A stretch of 64,000 bases of DNA from MGIIb-O1 sp002457595 (GTDB lineage Archaea > Thermoplasmatota > Poseidoniia > Poseidoniales > Thalassarchaeaceae): assembly GCA_045568115.1 (NCBI GenBank), contig JBJLBO010000005.1, positions 372,001 to 436,000 of the forward strand, given 5' to 3'. The notes beneath the pieces were generated by a model. It worked only from the letters and a program-made list of their open reading frames with translations, had not been told where the DNA came from and ran no database searches. This document shows positions 54,828-62,202 of the stretch, piece by piece. How positions within the stretch are numbered: the stretch's first letter is position 1; the number at the start of each line of letters is the position of its first letter. Both the position numbers and the translations under genes were made by a program.

Positions 54828-56111
54828 ATGACGGGAGTGGGCTACCTTGAGCTGCTCAAGACAAATAGGTCTTTTCGAAGACTATTTGTTGCTAATGAAA
54901 TCTCATTCATAGGAGATTGGTTTACTGTAATTGCCTTGTTTATTTTAGCTGGAGAGGCGAGTGACAATTCTCCTCTTGCAATTGCTGGTGTTCTCGCATC
55001 TAGGAGCTTTTCTCTAGCACTAGTTACTCCATTTACAGGAATGCTTGCTGATAGATACTCACGTAGAGGATTGATGTTTGGTGCGAATGTTGCTTCTCTA
55101 GTAGTACTCGTAATTGTACTTTTTTTCAATCTACTAGAGAGCTTGACCTCTGTGTATATTCTAGCTGTTGTGATGGTGGCTGCTAGAGCTGTATTTGACC
55201 CCGCTGAATACGCCTATCTACCAAACATATGCAATGAAGAAGAGTTACTGACAGCAAATGCTCTGGCCTCAGGTGGTTGGTCTGTAGCATTGGGGATGGG
55301 GTCTGCTATCGGTGGATTGACTATCTCTCAATTTGGTATTAATACAGCTCTATGGATAGATACTGTGACCTTTACTGTGGCAGCTCTCGCAATTATGACA
55401 TTGCCGACAGGTGGCCCTGATGTATCAGAAAGAAAGAGGGCTACTCCGAAGTTAATAGTCGGGGAAATTGTTTCAGGATGGAAATATATTCTATCTCTTC
55501 CATCACTTCGTCGAGTGATATTTGCCAAAGGACTGTGGGCTTCAGGAGGAGGTGCTCAGGTATTTTTGCTCGTTCTAATCGGAATGGAAGTTGGATTTGG
55601 AGAAGTTGCAGCAGGGGTTGGAATTCTATTCATGGCTAGAGGATTTGGTAGTGGATTCGGACCACTAGCCGGAAGATCACTAATGAGTAACCCCCGTTTG
55701 ATACCATATTTGCTTGGAATTGCTGTAGGGGTATGCGGAACATTTTACATCGCAGTTGCGTATTTTGTTGGACAAGAAAATCCAGTCGATTGGAAGGAAA
55801 TTATTCTAATTTTAGTATTCTTCTCTCATGCAGCAAGTGGTCTGAATTGGGTGCTTTCAACCACTTTACTACAGAAGAGATCTGATGATGAGTGGCGAGG
55901 CAGGGTTGCGGGAACCGATCACTTCGGAATAACTGTAATGATGGGAATATCGGCACTTTCAGCAGGGATAATAATGGAAAACGAATTACTGAGTTTAGTT
56001 GAGGTTATTGCTCTGACTGGGATGGTTCAAATCATGTTAGGATTGGCTTGGATTATGCTAGCCTCACCAAGTGAGAAGAAAATTATCCAACAATCGAGGG
56101 TAAAAACTTGA
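54828..56111 (+). CDS. Major facilitator superfamily transporter (MFS_3/EntS-like)
   Basis: The 427-residue carrier has about 12 membrane helices. The N-terminus FRRLFVANEISFIGDWFTVIAL and the loop 2-3 motif GMLADRYSRRGLM match the EntS/MFS_3 group. A further motif, DEWRGRVAGTDHFGITVMMG, appears in the second half. Members export siderophores, drugs or small metabolites using proton gradients. Substrate unknown. It overlaps the convergent membrane gene by 29 bases. Confidence 0.9.
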   Translation: MTGVGYLELLKTNRSFRRLFVANEISFIGDWFTVIALFILAGEASDNSPLAIAGVLASRSFSLALVTPFTGMLADRYSRRGLMFGANVASLVVLVIVLFFNLLESLTSVYILAVVMVAARAVFDPAEYAYLPNICNEEELLTANALASGGWSVALGMGSAIGGLTISQFGINTALWIDTVTFTVAALAIMTLPTGGPDVSERKRATPKLIVGEIVSGWKYILSLPSLRRVIFAKGLWASGGGAQVFLLVLIGMEVGFGEVAAGVGILFMARGFGSGFGPLAGRSLMSNPRLIPYLLGIAVGVCGTFYIAVAYFVGQENPVDWKEIILILVFFSHAASGLNWVLSTTLLQKRSDDEWRGRVAGTDHFGITVMMGISALSAGIIMENELLSLVEVIALTGMVQIMLGLAWIMLASPSEKKIIQQSRVKT

Positions 56112-56889
56112 GAACAAGTAGAGGAAATAAAGAAAATATAAGATTACTGAACATTGCGTCACGAGTAGCGTGTATATGATTGTCAAGTATTGCCTGAATC
56201 CTATTTTCTATCTCATCAGCTAAACCCTCAGCAGGGTACTTAGCGTATCCTAAGCCATAATCAATTAAATCAGCACCTTTGTCCAACAATATAGATCCTA
56301 AACTCTTGAGTTTGCTTGGTTTTTCTAGAGCCATCTCCTCCCCATCTATTGAATGAGCAACATCTATTGATGACCATGGCCGAGGTATTCGAAAATCCTC
56401 AATATTACGAAGGAAATCTCGACCAGCAAGAACTCTATCGATAGTCCTCTTGACCCTTTCCAAATTCCACCTAGCCATCTTCTTGACTGAACGGCGAGTT
56501 CGCATAACTCGTCTGAAGTCCCATAAAATCCAGAAAATCAAGGAGAAAATTAGTAGATTTTTGCCAATATTTGGAACATTATTCCATTCATCCCAACCTA
56601 TTTCACCGATTCCTACTCGAGCAATTATCGCTACTAAAGTCGGAAGTAATAAGGCTATTATTTCCTGTTTCAATAGAGTATCAAAACCACTTATTGGCAA
56701 CTTTTGATGGTTTTCTTTTAACCATCGCCAATGACGTGTGCGCTCTTCTTTTGGCGCCAAAACCGAGATGAAGTCCAATAGTGGCCTTCTCAATAACCAG
56801 AATCGGAGAATAAAGGGAATAAGTAAAGCGAAAAAGTACGCTTCCCAAGGTGAACTAGGTGGCCAACTCGGTAGCGAATAGGCATCCAT
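56083..56889 (-). CDS. Multi-pass membrane protein of unknown function
   Basis: The 268-residue protein has hydrophobic segments at about 18-36, 78-95, 108-126 and 248-266 joined by basic and amphipathic helices (MRTRRSVKKMARWNLERVKR). The middle region resembles no family I know. ATG 56889 was taken; ATG 56892 is one codon up. It overlaps the convergent MFS stop and lies before another minus-strand membrane gene, suggesting a co-transcribed pair. Confidence 0.72.
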   Translation of the reverse strand: MDAYSLPSWPPSSPWEAYFFALLIPFILRFWLLRRPLLDFISVLAPKEERTRHWRWLKENHQKLPISGFDTLLKQEIIALLLPTLVAIIARVGIGEIGWDEWNNVPNIGKNLLIFSLIFWILWDFRRVMRTRRSVKKMARWNLERVKRTIDRVLAGRDFLRNIEDFRIPRPWSSIDVAHSIDGEEMALEKPSKLKSLGSILLDKGADLIDYGLGYAKYPAEGLADEIENRIQAILDNHIHATRDAMFSNLIFSLFPLLVLKFLPSIVG

Positions 56890-56931
56890 CATGTGAGTTC
56901 GTAGATGTTACTAGCAATCAATCTCACTATG

Positions 56932-57384
56932 TCAACGATTACCAATAGAGAGATTTTCAGAGTGAGTCATTGCAGCACGGAGAAGGAAGAAAGCAATGAT
57001 TACACCAATAGTAAAGGAAATTCCAATATATTGGTGAGAAGCAAACATCAACAAACCAATTCCAATTAGAGAAAGATAAGAAATAGTCTGACAAATCAAA
57101 GATAATCTCAGAAGCATCTGATATTCTGTTTGATGAACCTTAGTCGATTCTTGTATATATGAATTGATAAGAAAGAAGATAGCCTGAAACGGAAGTGCGA
57201 TGGAAATAATCGAAAGGCAAACAACAGTCAACATATCTGGATCTGTTGGGTCTAGTTCCAATCCACGAAAGAGGAGATTACCTGAATTTAGACCTATTAT
57301 TGCTGCGTGAATAGCCCAAGCCTTGTCTGAAGATGAATCCTCAGAAGATCTCGAACTAGGGGTCATAGACACGTTCCGAGTCAT
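56932..57384 (-). CDS. Four-helix membrane protein of unknown function
   Basis: The protein (150 residues from ATG 57384; ATG 57366 also possible) has a Ser-rich cytoplasmic start followed by about four membrane segments (near 25-40, 52-74, 96-112, 118-138). No catalytic motif is visible. It lies between AlkB and the other multi-pass gene on the same strand. The TTG at 57417 gives an atypical N-terminus and was not used. Confidence 0.68.
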   Translation of the reverse strand: MTRNVSMTPSSRSSEDSSSDKAWAIHAAIIGLNSGNLLFRGLELDPTDPDMLTVVCLSIISIALPFQAIFFLINSYIQESTKVHQTEYQMLLRLSLICQTISYLSLIGIGLLMFASHQYIGISFTIGVIIAFFLLRAAMTHSENLSIGNR

Positions 57385-57429
57385 TTCAGAATTGAAGGTT
57401 ACCCTATAGTCAGACAAACTATTTGCGTT

Positions 57430-58437
57430 TCAAGGTAGACGTGGGGTCATCCATCGCCTCCAAAGAGGAGGTATCAGGCATGGCCACCAGCAGGCGTAGT
57501 AGCCAGCGGGAAGTTCTGGAGCATTTGGGTGAGGTTGTAATTTCCAGAAGGGTGCGCTGGCTTGCATATGATGATGAGAATGACGTGTCAATTCAAGTAA
57601 AGACCAGCGTGACCAACGTGCCTCAGTATTCCATGAATGCATCTCAGTTTGACGCTCATCAACGCCCCTTCTCAATCCCCAATGGCGAATATAGTTGACA
57701 TATTCTAGAGTCAGAATTGCAATTAATGAAAGTATAAACCAACCTACAAGTATTACCTTTCCATTAGGGAAGTAAAGAATCCCTATAACTGCAAGAATCT
57801 GCAACATGAATCCTTGATATGTGGGATTTTTAATTCCTGTTCGGCCTTTGGAATTATGAACTCTAGCAGAAGATAAAAATTGTCCTGGAATAGTTCTGAA
57901 CCAGAAGGTCCAGAGTCCTTCTTCCTTTCTCGCGCTAGCCGAATCAAGATTGGTAGCAACCCACTTATGGTGTACATGATTGTGTTCAGCAGTAAAGTGA
58001 GTATAATGGACACTAAAGAGAAGAACACGGGCTAAAAGCCAACCAGGACTTCTTGGTTTTTTGTGGCCTAATTCATGCGCCGTAACCATGGCGGATGCTC
58101 CCGATGATAGGCCTGATGAAAGTGCGGCTGCGATTAACCAAAGACTGATTTCTGCTTCTTGGTTTGCGAAGTAGAAGAAAGTGGTGATTACAACAATTTG
58201 CAATATCCCATGAATCCATAACAAAACTATGAAGGGAGTTCCTGATTCTCTAGGGGGACGAGGTTTCTCGGTTTTTCCCATTAAGATATCTAGTATCGGA
58301 CCAATTCCCCAGATGAAGATTACTCCCATTGCAGTGTAAACCCCACCAAGAAGATTTCCAGTGATTACTAGAATAGGACTAATCAGCCCAAGTAGATGAA
58401 CCGGCCAAGGCTCAGGAGAAATTGCCTGCTCACTCAT
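57430..58437 (-). CDS. alkB: AlkB-type membrane non-heme diiron hydroxylase (alkane 1-monooxygenase family)
   Basis: The 335-residue integral membrane enzyme has the eight-His diiron site: HELGH at about 119, AEHNHVHH at about 149 within HFTAEHNHVHHKWVATNLDSASAR, and LTRHSHHH near 297. NYIRHWGLRR and the C-terminal PELPAGYYACWWPCLIPPLWRRWM match alkane hydroxylases well. It inserts one O atom into an alkyl chain end using reduced rubredoxin or ferredoxin. The substrate may be alkanes, fatty acids or lipid tails. The start overlaps the msrA stop by eight bases. No rubredoxin gene is adjacent. Confidence 0.9.
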   Translation of the reverse strand: MSEQAISPEPWPVHLLGLISPILVITGNLLGGVYTAMGVIFIWGIGPILDILMGKTEKPRPPRESGTPFIVLLWIHGILQIVVITTFFYFANQEAEISLWLIAAALSSGLSSGASAMVTAHELGHKKPRSPGWLLARVLLFSVHYTHFTAEHNHVHHKWVATNLDSASARKEEGLWTFWFRTIPGQFLSSARVHNSKGRTGIKNPTYQGFMLQILAVIGILYFPNGKVILVGWFILSLIAILTLEYVNYIRHWGLRRGVDERQTEMHSWNTEARWSRWSLLELTRHSHHHMQASAPFWKLQPHPNAPELPAGYYACWWPCLIPPLWRRWMTPRLP

Positions 58438-58957
58438 ACAGGTTACCGTGTAGGGCTCTGACCTTAGCAATTTTCGGAGACACTACCATTCGGCAATAAG
58501 GATTTTCGGGATTTTTTGCGAAATAGTCATGATGATAACTTTCGGCATCGAAGAAATTGATCAAAGGACTAACCTCAGTTACAATATCATCAACAAAATT
58601 TGGTTGTAGATATTTAATCACAGCTTCCGCTTCCAATTTTTGTTCTTCATTTGAATAGAATACACAACTACGATATTGTGAACCAATATCATTACCTTGA
58701 CGATTCAATTGAGTGGGATCATGACAAGTGAAGAAAACTTCCAATAGAATTCGACGTGGAATAATTTCCGTATCAAAGGTGACACGGACCACCTCAGCAT
58801 GACCAGTGTTACCCCTGCAGACCTGCTCATATGTTGGGTTCGAAATTTCTCCTCCGCTGTAGCCAGATAGTACTTCAGAAACTCCTCGAAGGTTTTTCAT
58901 CGCACCTTCTACACACCAGAAGCAGCCACCACCGATAACAATCTGCTCCCTCATCAA
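58430..58957 (-). CDS. msrA: Peptide methionine sulfoxide reductase MsrA
   Basis: The 175-residue enzyme reduces S-methionine sulfoxide. The catalytic motif GGGCFWCVEG lies at about 9-18, followed by SGYSGG, NPTYEQVCRGNTGHAEVV and the FFTCHDPTQLNRQGNDIGSQYRS core. AESYHHDYF, a conserved recognition stretch, is near 138-146. The translational overlap with alkB pairs oxidative damage repair with an O2-activating enzyme. Confidence 0.95.
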   Translation of the reverse strand: MMREQIVIGGGCFWCVEGAMKNLRGVSEVLSGYSGGEISNPTYEQVCRGNTGHAEVVRVTFDTEIIPRRILLEVFFTCHDPTQLNRQGNDIGSQYRSCVFYSNEEQKLEAEAVIKYLQPNFVDDIVTEVSPLINFFDAESYHHDYFAKNPENPYCRMVVSPKIAKVRALHGNLYE

Positions 58958-59061
58958 TTAACCGAAATGAAGTTATTTTTTTTATTCTCCGGTTATTAGA
59001 AGATAAATCCTAATATTGCTAGCAACGTATCTTTCAAGACTAGCCCCTCTTTGGCAGTAAC

Positions 59062-59199
59062 GTGGATATTTCACCCCCATCGCTATCCCCGCCTTCGGAT
59101 GATGATGAATGGCAACCCGGACTTTGGGAGTTTATGGCGATAATTGGTATCGTTGCCGCCTACTGGTCGGGTTGGCTAGACGCATTGTGGCCATTCTGA
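59062..59199 (+). CDS. Possible 45-residue membrane miniprotein
   Basis: A GTG-started frame encodes a Pro/Ser/Asp-rich start (VDISPPSLSPPSDDDEW) and one hydrophobic, Trp-rich helix (FMAIIGIVAAYWSGWLDALWPF) ending at the stop 59199. It lies alone on the plus strand between msrA and rps2. The sharp acidic-to-hydrophobic layout argues for coding, but the length leaves room for chance. Confidence 0.4.
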   Translation: MDISPPSLSPPSDDDEWQPGLWEFMAIIGIVAAYWSGWLDALWPF

Positions 59200-59209
59200 A
59201 TTCAAAGCT

Positions 59210-59824
59210 TCAGAAAGTTGATTCCCAATCTTCGACTTGCTGGGCTCTCTCCCAGTTTGCATAGTCTGTACTTCCACGTTGAGTAAGAATCTCACGAGAA
59301 AGCAGCCAGTAGATGAGTGCAAGTGAACGGCGGCCCTTGTTGTTAGCGGGTAAAGCCAAGTCTACATTGCGAAGTGTGTTGTTAGCATCGACAATGCCAA
59401 CGATTGGAAGGCCAGTTGAGACAGCCTCCGACAGAGCCTGCGAATCAGCAGCGGGATCGGTGACGAAAAGGACCTCTGGCTCCATGTAAGTTCGGAGTTG
59501 AGGGTTTGTCAGAGTTCCTGGAATAAAACGGCCAACGATTCTCTTAGCGCCGATTGATTGTGCAAACTTGCGAGCAGGGCGCTGTCCGTACTGACGTGCG
59601 CTGACGATTAGAATACGTTCTGGGTCATATTGTGCGAGGAATTTAGCTACCTTACGGATACGCTCGTCAGTTAGATTAAGATTCAGGAGGTGAAGTCCAG
59701 AACCGTCTGCACGGTCTGTGTCGATGAATCTCTGCATATCTGAAGATTTCTGGTTAGTTCCGATGTGCACAGCATGTGTCTCATAGACATCATAAGGTAC
59801 GAGGGGGGACTCTATCTCACTCAT
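59210..59824 (-). CDS. rps2: Small ribosomal subunit protein uS2
   Basis: The 204-residue protein shows the archaeal uS2 pattern: HIGTNQKSSDMQRFI near 17-31, LLNLNLTDERIRKVAKFLA, GRFIPGTLTNPQLRTYMEPEVLFVTDPAADSQAL-type blocks with the conserved Pro-Gly loop, and GIVDANNTLRNVDLALPANNKGRRSLALIYWLL. It binds the 30S head-platform junction. It is here without the rpoN, rpoK and enolase neighbours common in Euryarchaeota. Confidence 0.95.
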   Translation of the reverse strand: MSEIESPLVPYDVYETHAVHIGTNQKSSDMQRFIDTDRADGSGLHLLNLNLTDERIRKVAKFLAQYDPERILIVSARQYGQRPARKFAQSIGAKRIVGRFIPGTLTNPQLRTYMEPEVLFVTDPAADSQALSEAVSTGLPIVGIVDANNTLRNVDLALPANNKGRRSLALIYWLLSREILTQRGSTDYANWERAQQVEDWESTF

Positions 59825-59877
59825 TGGACTTCCTCAGCAGCGCGGCGACCTGCCCTTCCCTCATAAGCGCTGCGCTA

Positions 59878-59892
59878 CGCCCCAAAGGGGCG
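59878..59892. repeat. GC-rich hairpin between a lipoprotein gene and rps2
   Basis: Perfect 6-base arms CGCCCC and GGGGCG with a 3-base loop AAA. It lies 11 bases past the lipoprotein stop and 54 bases before the rps2 start (minus strand). Its shape closely matches the stem before rpoK. Confidence 0.45.
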
Positions 59893-59902
59893 CGAAGCAC
59901 AG

Positions 59903-60508
59903 TTACAGTGCAGAAAGATCAGTACAATCGCCCTTATCATGCACTTCAGGGAAGTGAACACAGGGTTTGGTAATAGTTACTGACATATCGAAATGATCGT
60001 AAGCCGAGAATTGATCTATTGGTGCTGTGAAGCCGTAACCACGAGCATCTATCTCAACCAACCAGTTACCTTCTACTATGTTACTGAATTCAAAGCGCTC
60101 TAGAGGATAATCCTGAGTGGTCTTGACTTGCCAAAATGGATTTCCTCCACTCTCCTTAACACCCGGTTCCCAGAGAATCGCTTCTACAAATCTAAGTTCA
60201 TCAGTTTCATTAGTTATTTCTCCTATCGAATCTGAATATGGGAAAAATGCTCGAAAAGTAATCGTAATCTTCGATACTGTTGCATCCAAGCTTATTTGGG
60301 TCTGATTATTATACTGAACACCATCTAAAGAATTTGTCTCAAAAGTAACATCCCAAAGGAAAGATTCCTCCTTCATGATAGTAGTTGGTTCCTCTCTCAA
60401 ATCTTCCATTATTTCACGCTGCATAACAAGACCAATACAGCCTGCACTTGATGTTGAAATGATGAGCATCAGAAGCATACCAAGGGCTGCCGATTGGGTC
60501 CTCATCAT
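59903..60508 (-). CDS. Secreted lipoprotein of unknown function
   Basis: The 201-residue protein starts at ATG 60508 (or 60505) with a lipoprotein signal, SAALGMLLMLIISTSSAGC (lipobox Cys near 24). The mature part is beta-rich, with motifs such as NWLVEIDARGYGF near 155, and ends with a Cys pair (KPCVHFP...KGDCTDL). I recognise no family. The longer frame to 60577 adds residues before the signal and was not used. Confidence 0.72.
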   Translation of the reverse strand: MMRTQSAALGMLLMLIISTSSAGCIGLVMQREIMEDLREEPTTIMKEESFLWDVTFETNSLDGVQYNNQTQISLDATVSKITITFRAFFPYSDSIGEITNETDELRFVEAILWEPGVKESGGNPFWQVKTTQDYPLERFEFSNIVEGNWLVEIDARGYGFTAPIDQFSAYDHFDMSVTITKPCVHFPEVHDKGDCTDLSAL

Positions 60509-60697
60509 TTCTCGGGAAGAATAGCCTAACTTCAAGCGAACCCCTCTGAGGTTGCTATTGACAGTGATTTTTGGCACACTCTTGATTCAATCAGATTCTT
60601 GTGTAACGAACTCTTCGGTCATTTGCCTCGATGACGACAAAAGGGTAAACTGAGCTGAAAGGCGTTGACGTGCCCTATGAGTACCGAGAGGCACTAA

Positions 60698-61393
60698 TCA
60701 CTCTTCTTCTGAGGCAACTCGAGGTTCGTGAACCTCACGGAATACTACAGTTCCAACCTCAAGATGTTCACGGAGTGAACGGACAAGAGAGAACTTAGCG
60801 TAGGCCCAGTTCTGATCATATGCAATTGAATCTGGTAAAGTGATAGTTACATCGTCACCATCAAACTCAACTTCAAAGTCTGAACGCCCTGTATTCATTT
60901 GTAGAAGAGTTGCAACACGCTCGGAGCGGTCTTCGACTACCTTGACAATCGTGTATGTGTAACGCAATTTTACTCCAGCTAGGGGGTGGTTGTAGTCGAC
61001 ACGCGCGCGACCTGCGCGGAGCATCTGAAGGACACCTTGACGACCACCAATTTCTACTGGAGCACCGATCCCAAGCATGTTAGGGTCGCGCACACTTCGC
61101 AGAAGCACATTCTGAGATATTGTCTCAACTAGTGAAGCATCACGCTCACCATAAGCATCAGTAGGCTCGATATCGAATGTGTATTCGGTTTCTGCCTCTG
61201 CATCAGCTAGATGTGCCTCAAAGCCACCAATCAGGCGACCATCTCCAATAACAGTAATCATCGGCTCGTAGGTTCTCTGCTCGTCAAACACTTCATGCTC
61301 CTTTGCGACTTCTTCTCGAGTAGTCTCGATAATGTCACCGCTATCGGCATTGTATAGGTCGTAATCGATGTGAACAATAGCACCGTTATCCAT
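60698..61393 (-). CDS. FKBP-type peptidyl-prolyl isomerase (SlyD-like, archaeal long form)
   Basis: The 231-residue protein has an FKBP domain: VHIDYDLYNADSGDIIETT near the start, then VIGDGRLIGGFEAHLADAEAETEY near 48-71, and PTDAYGERD at about 77-85. An insert-in-flap chaperone domain follows, and the flap closes at NHPLAGVKLRYTYTIVKV near 135-152. A further C-terminal domain (about 160-231) is found in long archaeal FKBPs. It has no signal, so it acts in the cytoplasm, unlike the anchored cyclophilin at the window start. Confidence 0.93.
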   Translation of the reverse strand: MDNGAIVHIDYDLYNADSGDIIETTREEVAKEHEVFDEQRTYEPMITVIGDGRLIGGFEAHLADAEAETEYTFDIEPTDAYGERDASLVETISQNVLLRSVRDPNMLGIGAPVEIGGRQGVLQMLRAGRARVDYNHPLAGVKLRYTYTIVKVVEDRSERVATLLQMNTGRSDFEVEFDGDDVTITLPDSIAYDQNWAYAKFSLVRSLREHLEVGTVVFREVHEPRVASEEE

Positions 61394-61449
61394 GGTTAGG
61401 CCTCCTAAGAGCGACCCGCCGACCTATCTCCCCCTTTTGATTCAAACGG

Positions 61450-61466
61450 TTCCCCCCTTGGGGGAA
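61450..61466. repeat. GC-rich hairpin between ccmF and the FKBP gene
   Basis: Perfect 7-base arms TTCCCCC and GGGGGAA with a 3-base loop CTT, 19 bases beyond the ccmF C-part stop on the minus strand. Same compact shape as the rpoK and rps2 stems. Confidence 0.45.
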
Positions 61467-61485
61467 ATCTACGGTGAAATCAGCA

Positions 61486-62202
61486 TCAATCTTCTTCTTC
61501 TGAAGAGTTTCTTTGACTAGTTAGAAGAGTTGAAAATCCTCCTAACATAATGAATGCCCAACCTGCCCAAACAAGATGTGAACCCTTCAAATCGTGTACT
61601 GTAACCCTAATTTCTGTAATTTCATCAATATCTCCGGACATCATAGCACCAAGATTGACTGCTGCCTGATTTGAATCAAGAATGAATATCATATCACCAC
61701 TAGGCCGCACCATTCGGTCTACTTCTGAGCGTTGTCGGTTGAAATCGAAACGGATTATTCCGGGAGTCACTTCATCCACTAATTCACCGTCGTCACGAAT
61801 CTCAACGGTGAAACCTGCAAAACCTTCACCAACATTGTAAGGGTATTCGGAATCCTCTTCTTCAATTAATACCGTTTCAGTAAATGTCAATCCGTAGCCA
61901 TTGAATTCAACTGGCACATCTTTCTCAAGTGTAATCAGATGTTCTGGATCTGAACGGTCAACTAGAGTTGTGGTCATTACGTGACCCATGAGTAACAAAA
62001 TGATTCCAAGATGAGCAAGATGGGAGCCGAATAGTCGCAATCTTGCTCCATTGGTTCTAGCTGTAATCCCATTCGCCTTGATTGCGGGGGCGATTCTCTT
62101 CAATGTCGAGTAGGTGGCTTGGATTGCAGGAGGCAGAGCAAAGAATAGCCAAGAAAGCAGGAACAAACTAAGTGCGCCCCTAGAAATATTGGAGGTCAGC
62201 AT
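61486..62202 (-). CDS. ccmF: CcmF C-terminal part (cytochrome c heme lyase), separate or frameshifted reading frame
   Basis: The 238-residue product resembles the CcmF C-terminal region: a first membrane segment in ISRGALSLFLLSWLFFALPP, then LAHLGIILLLMGHVM, a periplasmic-type beta domain (EFNGYGLTFTETV, GIIRFDFNRQRSEVDRM) and a final helix (WAGWAFIMLGGFSTLLT). It overlaps the N-part stop by seven bases (ATGCTGA). Its frame is open upstream with hydrophilic, natural-looking residues (FNADKFSIPGDPNL), so one missing base in the assembly could have split a single gene. Confidence 0.8.
   Translation of the reverse strand: MLTSNISRGALSLFLLSWLFFALPPAIQATYSTLKRIAPAIKANGITARTNGARLRLFGSHLAHLGIILLLMGHVMTTTLVDRSDPEHLITLEKDVPVEFNGYGLTFTETVLIEEEDSEYPYNVGEGFAGFTVEIRDDGELVDEVTPGIIRFDFNRQRSEVDRMVRPSGDMIFILDSNQAAVNLGAMMSGDIDEITEIRVTVHDLKGSHLVWAGWAFIMLGGFSTLLTSQRNSSEEED

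Noticed and set aside
57423..57698. 91-residue plus-strand ORF
   Set aside because: It lies opposite the AlkB C-terminus with its diagnostic motifs, so it is a shadow frame.
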